28,504 nt of DNA from Ruminococcus flavefaciens. Its GTDB lineage: Bacteria > Bacillota > Clostridia > Oscillospirales > Ruminococcaceae. The notes beneath the pieces are model-generated. The model did not search any database and was not told where the DNA came from. It was given only the letters and a program-made list of their open reading frames with translations. Every line of letters starts with the position of its first letter. Position 1 is the first letter of the stretch. The position numbers were made by a program, and so were the translations under genes. Shown piece by piece: positions 17,530-23,732 of this stretch. The stretch lies in the NCBI GenBank assembly GCA_002348905.1, contig DEBW01000153.1, positions 1 through 28,504 of the forward strand, in the 5' to 3' direction.

Positions 17530-18096
17530 CTATACTGCCTTACAGTTGAAATGAATATCAGCCAGACTAAGTGCTTCGTTTCCGTGCAGACGTATCAGGC
17601 GTTCTTCAACAATTTCCATTACAGGTGAACCGGGAACAAGATTTCCGAATTCAACTTCACGCTTTTCTGTATACTTTTCAATTTTTTCCCATTCTTCGGG
17701 AGTACCTTCGTAGTAAATATCGGCAAGAGAAGTACAGCCGTCAAAAGCTCCGAGCGGTATCATGCTGACTTTTTTGGGAATAGTAATTCTTTCAAGTGCA
17801 GTGCATCCGGCAAACGCACCTGCTCCGATCCTCTCAATATTACTGCCAAGGATGATATCTTTGACAGTTGTATTTCCTTTGAAAGCATTGCCTGCTATTG
17901 CAGTAACGGGGACACTTTTGCCGTAGCGGTTTACAGCCATATCAGGCACTTTTATGATAGTATCTGTACTGTTATTCAGCGACACAACAGCAAGCGGAAG
18001 CCATTCCGGGTGCAGCCATGCAACAGCGAGCTTGTACTCAAATCCGCTTGTTTCGGGTGCTGATTCGATGACATTTTTGTATTCATTGAAATTCAT
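17530..18096 (-). CDS. Cytoplasmic LRR_5 protein, 188 aa
   Basis: The protein has no signal peptide or membrane segment, so it is predicted to stay in the cytoplasm. Residues 1-65 are an N-terminal cap ending in VNRYGKSVPVTAIAGNAFKG. About three LRR_5/BspA-type repeats follow (TTVKDIILGSNIERIGAGAF, ALERITIPKKVSMIPLGAF, SLADIYYEG). Then comes the frequent BspA end motif 'YEGTPEEWEKI' and a 45-residue tail. The start has GAGGAGG upstream. BspA-type repeats usually mark surface adhesins, so a leaderless copy is more likely a protein-interaction module; its partner is unknown. Its promoter carries the same palindrome as the divergent promoter at 566-615, the best clue to its regulation. Confidence 0.8.
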   Translation of the reverse strand: MNFNEYKNVIESAPETSGFEYKLAVAWLHPEWLPLAVVSLNNSTDTIIKVPDMAVNRYGKSVPVTAIAGNAFKGNTTVKDIILGSNIERIGAGAFAGCTALERITIPKKVSMIPLGAFDGCTSLADIYYEGTPEEWEKIEKYTEKREVEFGNLVPGSPVMEIVEERLIRLHGNEALSLADIHFNCKAV

Positions 18097-18151
18097 ATCT
18101 GTTCCTCCTCAAAAATACATCAATATTCTTTATATCCATGCCTTCTTTTTT

Positions 18152-18187
18152 ATTATAGCATGAAGAATGTACATTTTTTTGTACATT
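18152..18187 (-). promoter_or_regulatory. Promoter with the second copy of the AATGTAC-N8-GTACATT operator
   Basis: The palindrome occupies 18166-18187 and its 22 bases are identical to 580-601 read in the opposite orientation. Five bases separate it from the minus-strand extended -10 TGCTATAAT (18152-18160), the same 22-bp centre-to-centre distance as at the other two promoters. No -35 is visible. It drives the LRR gene at 17530-18096. On the plus side a TATAAT (18193-18198) also follows, but with shorter spacing and no TG extension. Confidence 0.72.
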
Positions 18188-18250
18188 TGAATTATAATGA
18201 GTATGTTTTTCAAAGCAATTTTTGGGGAGGATGAGCATTGTAAGCAATAC

Positions 18251-18279
18251 TTGATTTTTTAAATTTAATATGCTATACT
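18251..18279 (+). promoter_or_regulatory. Plus-strand promoter candidate for the LRR gene at 18531
   Basis: TTGATT (18251-18256), a 17-base spacer ending in TGC, and TATACT (18274-18279) form an extended -10 promoter. A transcript from about 18286 would reach the ATG at 18531 after a 245-base leader that is fully antisense to the minus-strand RNA at 18310-18483. Confidence 0.45.
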
Positions 18280-18309
18280 TTTTTATAAGCTAATATCAGC
18301 AGTAATGCT

Positions 18310-18336
18310 AAAAAAACCTGTTTCATACGAAACAGG
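18310..18336 (-). terminator. Terminator of the 6S-like RNA
   Basis: On the minus strand an 8-bp perfect stem, CCTGTTTC / GAAACAGG, with a 4-base loop (18317-18336) is followed by seven T (18310-18316). On the plus strand the hairpin is followed by CAAAAAAA, so it should not stop transcription in that direction. Confidence 0.85.
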
Positions 18337-18483
18337 CAAAAAAACTAACGGGCGGAATCGGACCGCCGTAATTGCACGGCTCTTTAGCAGGAAAGCAGAA
18401 GCATTCCCACAGGTGAGCTTACGTTTTTCCACTAAACTACGCTGTTTTTTATGTGAACCCTCGTTTCATGAACTCGGCATCAC
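18310..18483 (-). ncRNA. Stand-alone structured RNA, about 174 nt, 6S-RNA-like
   Basis: A consensus promoter and an intrinsic terminator define a transcript with no ORF. Folding by eye gives one long rod. The closing stem pairs 18440-18453 with 18337-18350. A central bubble contains on its 3' side a small hairpin, GGCGG-N7-CCGCC (18351-18367). The terminal arm pairs 18419-18423 with 18367-18371 and 18413-18415 with 18375-18377, with a further short stem inside. A long hairpin interrupted by a bubble with a 3'-side mini-hairpin is the 6S RNA (ssrS) plan, in which the RNA mimics an open promoter and binds sigma-A polymerase. I matched structure only, not sequence. A tRNA was considered and rejected because acceptor and anticodon arms do not form. 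Another regulatory RNA remains possible. Confidence 0.5.
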
Positions 18484-18489
18484 AAGTTT

Positions 18490-18518
18490 ATTTTAACATA
18501 TGAACGTCAGATTGTCAA
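18490..18518 (-). promoter_or_regulatory. Promoter of the 6S-like RNA
   Basis: Minus-strand TTGACA (18513-18518), a 17-base spacer and TAAAAT (18490-18495): a perfect -35 with near-consensus -10, as expected for an abundant RNA. Its -35 lies 12 bases from the start codon of the plus-strand LRR gene, so the two transcription units physically overlap. Confidence 0.75.
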
Positions 18519-18530
18519 TGGAGAATAATT

Positions 18531-19925
18531 ATGGAAATGACACTTGAACAGGCTGAAAAAGAATTTATGCTTGAACGCAAGCACGGAAAGATACATATAA
18601 AAAAGTACATCGGCGTAGGCGGTAATGTTACAATCCCTGAGTTTATTGACGGGATGCCTGTTACTATGATAGGACGATGTGCTTTTTGGAGTTCGGATAT
18701 AACCGGAGCTGTGATACCGCACACTGTCAGATATATCGGTGAATCAGCGTTTTGTTTCTGTAAAAAATTGAAAAAAATTTTTTTCTCCTCAAAAGTATAT
18801 ATCAGAGGAAGTGCTTTTCTTCTTTCAGGACTTGAAGAAATATCAGGCATTGAATATATTGCAGGTGATACGCTTGATGTATATACTTTCAGGAGTACTC
18901 CGTTTTTTGAAAACACTGAAACATTTATTGTCGGTGATAAACTGTTATGGTGTCATAGTGAAGCGGAGGTATACACAGTGCCTTCATATGTTAAGGTGAT
19001 AGGGTATCAGGCTTTTGCTGATTCAAAGATCAGAAAGATAATTCTGCCTGAGGGACTGAAAGAGATCAAAGATCATGCATTCATTTGTGCTGAAACAGCG
19101 TCGCTGAGTGTTCCTGACAGCGTAGAAAATGTAGGTACAAATGCATTTTGGGGGTGCAATTCGCTGAAAGAGATACGATTCCCGAAGGATTTTGCCCACC
19201 GTGACGGCTGGAGCAGTGAACTTGGTCTGAATATTCCAGTTATTGATGATACTCAGCTTATTGTTGATAATAATGATGATGTGCTGATATACAAGGACGT
19301 GAGAAACATAATCGTTGAAAACACAGTTTACAGTCATCGTTTTAAGCCAAGAGAAAAGCAGATATTTCCCGAACAGCTTGAATATCTAAAAAATCCGGGA
19401 CTGCTTGCATATGCGTTTGTAAACGTATTCAGAAACGATTCATTCAAGGTCAGGGATGTTAAGGAAGTTTTTGATAAAGAATTTATTTATCGGACATATT
19501 GTAAAGAAGGCAGACGAAGATTCAGGCTCATTTTTGATTTGAAGGACAGTTATGCTGAGGTGCTTATGTATTTTCCGGCACTGCCTTTCATAAACGGTAA
19601 AGCTCTGCATCCTGAACTGACCATGTTTTATAATTCCTGCATTACGAACAGCAGCGACGGCAGGTTCTTTGATTTTGAAATGTACGACGGTCATATCCTT
19701 GAACAGGAGATACCATTCAGGATCAAGGCGGAGATAGCTTGTAAACGTTGTTCGAGCGGATACAGGCTGTCAGAGGAAGCACTCAGAGGATACAGGGAGT
19801 ATTTTCATTTTCACAGAAAAAAGCTTTACCGCCTTCTGCAAAAGGAAGGATATGAAAAGAGAGAACTTGCAGATCTTCGTAAATTGATATACTTGAATAA
19901 TGTTGAAAACGATAAAAAGATGTAA
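18531..19925 (+). CDS. Cytoplasmic LRR_5 protein with unknown C-terminal domain, 464 aa
   Basis: No signal peptide is present (MEMTLEQAEKEFMLERKHGK). Residues about 25-205 hold BspA-type repeats (GMPVTMIGRCAFWSSD, HTVRYIGESAFCFCKKLKKI, SYVKVIGYQAFADSKIRKII, LKEIKDHAF, DSVENVGTNAFWGCNSLKEI). Residues 205-464 are a separate, mostly helical domain that I do not recognise. It has a basic, aromatic-rich end (GYREYFHFHRKKLYRLLQ) and a CKRC pair near 404-407. The layout suggests an LRR recognition surface fused to an effector or binding domain; no catalytic motif is evident. GGAGA lies 7 bases before the ATG. It faces the other cytoplasmic LRR gene across the ncRNA, so the two probably arose from related stock. 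Confidence 0.8.
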   Translation: MEMTLEQAEKEFMLERKHGKIHIKKYIGVGGNVTIPEFIDGMPVTMIGRCAFWSSDITGAVIPHTVRYIGESAFCFCKKLKKIFFSSKVYIRGSAFLLSGLEEISGIEYIAGDTLDVYTFRSTPFFENTETFIVGDKLLWCHSEAEVYTVPSYVKVIGYQAFADSKIRKIILPEGLKEIKDHAFICAETASLSVPDSVENVGTNAFWGCNSLKEIRFPKDFAHRDGWSSELGLNIPVIDDTQLIVDNNDDVLIYKDVRNIIVENTVYSHRFKPREKQIFPEQLEYLKNPGLLAYAFVNVFRNDSFKVRDVKEVFDKEFIYRTYCKEGRRRFRLIFDLKDSYAEVLMYFPALPFINGKALHPELTMFYNSCITNSSDGRFFDFEMYDGHILEQEIPFRIKAEIACKRCSSGYRLSEEALRGYREYFHFHRKKLYRLLQKEGYEKRELADLRKLIYLNNVENDKKM

Positions 19926-19996
19926 AGCTATGCGCTTTCATTCAGAGAGAAATGGCTTCGGCTCAGAATGTATTCAGCAAGTTTATAAAATGACTA

Positions 19997-20034
19997 AACT
20001 CCCTGTGTTTATGCACAGGGAGTTATTTGTTTTT
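19997..20034 (+). terminator. Intrinsic terminator between converging LRR and folA genes
   Basis: An 11-bp perfect stem, AACTCCCTGTG (19997-20007) with its complement at 20014-20024, and a 6-base loop are followed by ATTTGTTTTT on the plus strand. The folA stop codon lies within the hairpin. The minus-strand tail (TTTAGTCATTTT) is weaker, so termination there may be partial. Confidence 0.8.
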
Positions 20035-20512
20035 CATAGATATTGAACGTTATGTCTGCTGATATGCATTTTTCGGAAGATACAAGGCGGAATAAATTTT
20101 TATCGAAAGCCGGAAAGTACACATCTCCGTCGTATTCGCAGCCTATCTCAGTCAGATATATCCTGTCTGCGTATTTCAGACCTTCCTGATATATCGCATT
20201 TCCTCCGCACAGGAATATATCTTTGAAACAGTTGTGCTCAGCACTGTATTTTCGAGCAGTTTCTATTGCTTTTTCCAGAGTTTCAGCAGTCATGAGCAAA
20301 TCGCCGCTGAAATTACAGGTCTTTGATACTACTATATTCAGCCTGCCCGGAAGCGGTCTCATGATACTTTCATATGTTTTTCTGCCCATGATGACTGCTG
20401 AACCGTCAGTGATGCGCCGGAAATACTTCATATCTTCAGGTATGTTCCATGGAATATGACCATTGCATCCGATAACGCCGTTTTTTGAGACTGCGGCAAT
20501 AATACTTATCAT
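20009..20512 (-). CDS. folA: Dihydrofolate reductase
   Basis: This 167-residue enzyme reduces dihydrofolate to tetrahydrofolate with NADPH in the cytoplasm; it is the trimethoprim target. Family features are clear: ISIIAAVSKNGVIGCNGHIPW (split as ISIIAAVS and the G-V-I-G...PW loop), the acidic substrate-binding residue in IPEDMKYF, IMGRKTYESI with the NADPH-binding Arg/Lys-Thr, LPGRLNIVVS, and the FLCGGNAIY turn. Length is normal. It is the last gene of the folate operon; its ATG overlaps the folB-folK stop by 4 bases (20509-20512), so translation is coupled. No sign of truncation or transfer. Confidence 0.95.
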   Translation of the reverse strand: MISIIAAVSKNGVIGCNGHIPWNIPEDMKYFRRITDGSAVIMGRKTYESIMRPLPGRLNIVVSKTCNFSGDLLMTAETLEKAIETARKYSAEHNCFKDIFLCGGNAIYQEGLKYADRIYLTEIGCEYDGDVYFPAFDKNLFRLVSSEKCISADITFNIYEKQITPCA

Positions 20513-21324
20513 TTTTCAAGCCTTTCAAGCAGTTCCTTTACTGTAAGACCGAGCAGAGGATGCCTGTACGCAGGCATAAGTTCAGCGGCAGGTATCAGTA
20601 CAAAACTGCGGTTGTGCATATCTGCGTGAGGTATAGTAAGATCCTCATCATCAATTATTTCATGGTCGTAGAATATTATATCAAGGTCAAGAGTTCGTGG
20701 TCCCCAGTGTATTTTACGTTTACGGTCAGCTTTAGCCTCGATGTCATGGAGCAGGTCAAGCAGACCATGAGGTGAGAGCATTGTCTTTAAACGTACCGCT
20801 CCATTAAGAAAATCAGGCTGATCTGTATAGCCATACGGCTTTGTGACGATAAGTTTAGAGCGTCTGACATCTTTGTTGTAAACACTTTCTTCAAGTGCTT
20901 TTATGCCATTTTCGATAAATGTATGGCTGTCGCCGATATTCGAGCCGACAGCAACGAGTACATCATGCCATCCACGGTGTACCTTTACTGATAATTTCCG
21001 GAACTCCATATCTATCGGAGCTTCCGGTTTATTGACTTCTATATCAACGCTTTTTACGAGGCTGAATTTCAGCAATATTGCTTCAGCGATTTTCTGTGCC
21101 GCTGTTTCTATAAGCTTATAGGTATTTTCAGTCATGACTTTATAGATAAGGTCACATACTTTGCTGTAATCCACGGATTCTTCAAGATCATCAGAAATAC
21201 CGGCTTTTTCAGTATCAACGTACAGCACGGCGTTTACATAAAAATTCTGTCCGTTTATGTTTTCATGCTCAAAAACGCCGTGATGAGCAAATATTTTCAG
21301 TTCTTCTATGCAGATCTTATCCAT
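20509..21324 (-). CDS. folBK: Bifunctional dihydroneopterin aldolase / HPPK (FolB-FolK fusion)
   Basis: One 271-residue chain holds two consecutive folate enzymes. Residues 1-117 are dihydroneopterin aldolase (IEELKIFAHHGVFEHE at the start, ESVDYSKV, and the NKP of the lysine region near 98-100), which cleaves dihydroneopterin to 6-hydroxymethyl-dihydropterin. Residues 121-271 are the ATP-dependent pyrophosphokinase that activates that product: VAVGSNIGD, a PYGYTDQPDFLN loop, and the signature W207-GPRTLDLDI-IFYD220. Fusion in this order is known, for example in pneumococcal SulD. It overlaps folP by 8 bases and folA by 4 bases, so the three are translated together. Both active-site sets look complete. 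Confidence 0.95.
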   Translation of the reverse strand: MDKICIEELKIFAHHGVFEHENINGQNFYVNAVLYVDTEKAGISDDLEESVDYSKVCDLIYKVMTENTYKLIETAAQKIAEAILLKFSLVKSVDIEVNKPEAPIDMEFRKLSVKVHRGWHDVLVAVGSNIGDSHTFIENGIKALEESVYNKDVRRSKLIVTKPYGYTDQPDFLNGAVRLKTMLSPHGLLDLLHDIEAKADRKRKIHWGPRTLDLDIIFYDHEIIDDEDLTIPHADMHNRSFVLIPAAELMPAYRHPLLGLTVKELLERLEK

Positions 21325-22141
21325 GTATGTAACCTCTTATTATAGCTTCGGTCATTTTTATTGCCCTTGCATTTTCTTTCACATCATGAACTCTTATAAA
21401 CGATGCACCTTTCATTACTCCTGCGACTGTTATAGCGATAGTTCCTTCAAGACGCTGATCTGTCGGAAGGTCAAGTGTAAGACCTATTACAGATTTTCTC
21501 GATGCAGCCAGTAATACCGGAAGTTCAAGTTCTTTTGCGAATTCGTCGAGCCTGTCTATGGCTTCAAGATTATTTTCGTATGTCTTTCCGAAACCAATTC
21601 CCGGATCAACAATTATACTGCTCTTTGAAACGCCTGCATTTACAGCTGTATCAACACTTTCTTTCATTTCAGCGACCATATCCGACATGAAGCTGTTGTA
21701 ATCAGTGTCCTTGCGATTATGCATAAGACAGCATGATACGCCTGTATCTGCTATGAGTTTAGCCATTTCTCCGTTATCATATTTAAGTCCCCATATGTCG
21801 TTTATGAGGTCTGCACCGGCTTTTATTCCGGCTTCAGCGACTTTATGCTTGTATGTGTCGAGTGATATTGCTATGTCAAAGCGTTTTTTTATAGCTTCTA
21901 TCACAGGAGCTGTACGTTCTATTTCTTCTTCATCGGATATCTTAGTATATCCCGGACGGGTAGATTCTCCGCCTACGTCCACAATATCCATTCCTTCTGC
22001 GATCATCTGTTCCGTATGGTATAATGCGCTGTCTATTCCGTTGAACTTTCCGCCGTCTGAGAAAGAATCCGGAGTAACGTTAAGTATACCCATTATATAG
22101 CAGTGATCGTGTACCTTAAAATCATATTTACCTATATACAT
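21317..22141 (-). CDS. folP: Dihydropteroate synthase
   Basis: This 274-residue TIM-barrel enzyme joins 6-hydroxymethyl-dihydropterin pyrophosphate to p-aminobenzoate; it is the sulfonamide target. Both family signatures are present: MGILNVTPDSFSDGG (residues 17-31) and DVGGESTRPG. DPGIGFGKT, the ASRKS loop and RVHDV at the end follow. Length is usual. It lies between the HD protein (4-base gap) and folBK (8-base overlap). The ribosome site is weak (AGAG), consistent with coupling to the upstream gene. Confidence 0.96.
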   Translation of the reverse strand: MYIGKYDFKVHDHCYIMGILNVTPDSFSDGGKFNGIDSALYHTEQMIAEGMDIVDVGGESTRPGYTKISDEEEIERTAPVIEAIKKRFDIAISLDTYKHKVAEAGIKAGADLINDIWGLKYDNGEMAKLIADTGVSCCLMHNRKDTDYNSFMSDMVAEMKESVDTAVNAGVSKSSIIVDPGIGFGKTYENNLEAIDRLDEFAKELELPVLLAASRKSVIGLTLDLPTDQRLEGTIAITVAGVMKGASFIRVHDVKENARAIKMTEAIIRGYIHG

Positions 22142-22145
22142 AATA

Positions 22146-22631
22146 TCAAATCTCTACTTTATTATTTTTTTTGTCTTCTGACCAGTTACATATATCCTGA
22201 GCCTTGCAGCAGAAACACAGCCTTGATTTTTTGTCCGCTGTATAAAAAACAGCTTCAAGAGTACTTTTTTCGTTGTCAGAACGTCTGTGAGAAAGAATAA
22301 GTTTTACTATCTCAGCCTTTTTATCTATTGGACATCCGACCTCTTCGAGTATTTCTCCGGCGATCTCAGCACCTGCTTTATCGTGAGAAACTCCGTTTAT
22401 ATACTCTTCCACTCTGCCTATATCATGCAGGAGAGCTGCGGAGTATATCACATCCGTGTCGGCTTCTATATTATTTTTGCTACATAGCATAACAGTGATC
22501 CTTGCAACATTTATAAAATGTTCCATATCATGTCCGCAGAAAATGCGGTCTTTTTCAAGTTCTTCAAGTTGTTTTATCAGCCTTGAATAGCGCTCATTGA
22601 GCAATATTTTATTGGCAAGTTCAAGTTTCAC
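22146..22631 (-). CDS. HD-domain phosphohydrolase, first gene of the folate operon
   Basis: This 161-residue protein has the HD metal-binding set: His34 (CGHDMEH), His69-Asp70 (LLHDIGR), a His in GVSHDKAG and Asp133 (YTADKKSR). HD proteins hydrolyse phosphate esters of nucleotides or related molecules. HD genes sit in Clostridia folate operons, often beside folE, so a pterin-phosphate step such as dephosphorylation of dihydroneopterin triphosphate is plausible but inferred. The start is GTG with AAGGCGG 8 bases upstream. A Cys-rich stretch (CFCCKAQDIC) lies near the C-terminus. No folE is seen before it in this window. Confidence 0.85.
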   Translation of the reverse strand: MKLELANKILLNERYSRLIKQLEELEKDRIFCGHDMEHFINVARITVMLCSKNNIEADTDVIYSAALLHDIGRVEEYINGVSHDKAGAEIAGEILEEVGCPIDKKAEIVKLILSHRRSDNEKSTLEAVFYTADKKSRLCFCCKAQDICNWSEDKKNNKVEI

Positions 22632-22704
22632 TTATTATACCGCCTTTATTATTCTTGTGACACATACCGCAGCATTGATCTTACGGCATATGCTCAGCAA
22701 TCAA

Positions 22705-22733
22705 ATTATATATTATTATTCATTCATTGTCAA
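22705..22733 (-). promoter_or_regulatory. Consensus promoter of the folate operon
   Basis: Minus-strand TTGACA (22728-22733), 17 bases, TATAAT (22705-22710): exact sigma-A consensus in both boxes and spacing. The start would fall near 22698, about 65 bases before the GTG of the HD gene. No riboswitch fold was noticed in this short leader. Confidence 0.88.
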
Positions 22734-23004
22734 TCTTATAGCTGCTATTATGTTCAATGTACATTACTGTTTATACAATAAGCCGTACAGGATTGTGCGT
22801 ACAGCACAAAAGAACCTGTTATAGTGGAATTTTAGTGCCTGCTGTCCAGGCAATGATATAAACAAAATGAGCAATTTAAAGCTTTGTTCATAGTTCATTT
22901 AAAACTTTTCAGAAATATGTTGGCAATATGCTTAATAAGATTAGTATAAAGTAGTACATTTTTAATAAAAAAATCTTTAGTGCAAATGATTTTTTACAAA
23001 CTGC
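22734..23004. other. Intergenic region between folate operon and surface locus
   Basis: A/T-rich DNA without a credible ORF. It holds a small hairpin TGCCTG-N5-CAGGCA (22836-22852) and one arm of a long-range inverted repeat, GCTGTCCAG (22841-22849). A TGATATAAA sequence (22854-22862) could be a second, weaker -10 element on the plus strand. Nothing else was found. Confidence 0.5.
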
Positions 23005-23061
23005 TTTACAATATACAATATATATGATATAATATGTTTTGTAAATAGCTGACTGGACAGC
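22841..23061. repeat. Inverted GCTGTCCAG pair flanking the surface-locus promoter
   Basis: GCTGTCCAG (22841-22849) and its exact reverse complement CTGGACAGC (23053-23061) are 212 bp apart centre to centre. The second copy lies just downstream of the predicted transcription start, the first far upstream. The placement suits a looping operator pair, but a 9-bp match could be chance. Confidence 0.35.
23005..23033 (+). promoter_or_regulatory. Promoter of the SipW/sortase surface locus
   Basis: TTTACA (23005-23010), a 17-base spacer ending in TGA, and TATAAT (23028-23033) give a -35 with an extended -10. Transcription would start near 23040, about 40-50 bases before the first gene. No other strong promoter was noticed before the window end, so the locus is probably one operon. 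Confidence 0.75.
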
Positions 23062-23077
23062 AATTTGATTATAGAAT

Positions 23078-23689
23078 GTGAGATGCAGTAAAGTGAATAC
23101 AGTAAATGTTGCCGATTCAAAGACATACAGCAGTACAGCTTACAAAGTTTTTTCTGTTACACGAAAAATATTTGTATATCTTATTTCGCTGCTGATAATA
23201 ATAGCAGCTGTTCTTTTTGCTGCGAATAAAAGCCCTAACAAAGCTTTTTTAGGCTACAGATATTATACAGTGCTTACAAATTCGATGACACCGGAGTTTG
23301 CAAGCGGTGATATGGTATTTGTTAAATTAACTGATGCGGAAAGGATCAAAACAGGGGACATAATAACATTTAATCCTTCAAGCAGCAGTGAAGCTTATCT
23401 TACTCACCGTGTTACGGAAAAGTACGCCGATTATCAGGGGACAGGCGTTACTTGCTTCAGAACAAAGGGCGATGCGAATGATTCGGACGATGCTTTCCTT
23501 ATTGACGAAAGCCGTGTGATCGGAGTTGTTAAGTTCCATATGCCTAAACTTGGTTTAATTGTTCGTTTTGTACAGCTAAGGTGGTATTTCATTTTACCGC
23601 TCACTGTACTGATGATAATTTTTTTCAGTCTCATGAAATATTATTTTTCAATGAAAGGAACAGACGGGACAGAAGCACAAAAAGCATAA
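23078..23689 (+). CDS. sipW: SipW-type signal peptidase I (ER/archaeal type), first copy
   Basis: A membrane helix near the N-terminus (IFVYLISLLIIIAAVLF) is followed by the catalytic block LTNSMTPEF with Ser69. The second catalytic residue is His110 in LTHRV, where classical bacterial signal peptidases have Lys; Ser/His marks the SipW class. KGDAND and a final membrane helix (FILPLTVLMIIFFSLM) complete the fold. SipW enzymes remove the special signal peptides of TasA/BsaA matrix proteins outside the membrane, and the next gene encodes such a substrate. The start is uncertain: GTG at 23078 or GTG at 23093, the latter having GTGAG about 10 bases ahead. The first choice gives 203 residues. Confidence 0.88.
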   Translation: MRCSKVNTVNVADSKTYSSTAYKVFSVTRKIFVYLISLLIIIAAVLFAANKSPNKAFLGYRYYTVLTNSMTPEFASGDMVFVKLTDAERIKTGDIITFNPSSSSEAYLTHRVTEKYADYQGTGVTCFRTKGDANDSDDAFLIDESRVIGVVKFHMPKLGLIVRFVQLRWYFILPLTVLMIIFFSLMKYYFSMKGTDGTEAQKA

Positions 23690-23710
23690 TTTTACCCCGA
23701 AAAAATTATG
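23685..23710. promoter_or_regulatory. Intercistronic hairpin between sipW and the matrix-protein gene
   Basis: A perfect 9-bp inverted repeat, CATAATTTT / AAAATTATG, with an 8-base spacer sits between the two genes and includes the sipW stop. There is no T-run, so it is not a simple terminator. It could protect or separate the mRNA so that the structural protein exceeds the peptidase in amount; this is inference. Confidence 0.45.
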
Positions 23711-23732
23711 GATGAATACGGAGGAAATGATT

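Noticed and set aside
18193..18250. Possible fourth palindrome-controlled promoter on the plus side at 18193-18198
   Set aside because: The TATAAT is 3 bp closer to the palindrome than at the other three sites and lacks the TG extension, and only a 7-codon frame follows nearby.
18347..18450. Possible tRNA gene: T-arm-like GGCGG-N7-CCGCC and a D-arm-like GTTTAGTGG stretch on the minus strand
   Set aside because: No acceptor stem or anticodon arm can be formed, and the distance between the two arms is too long. The parts fit better into a long rod-shaped RNA with its own promoter and terminator.
20223..22100. Several plus-strand frames of 62-131 codons across the folate genes
   Set aside because: They are opposite well-recognised folate enzymes and show no motifs or ribosome sites.
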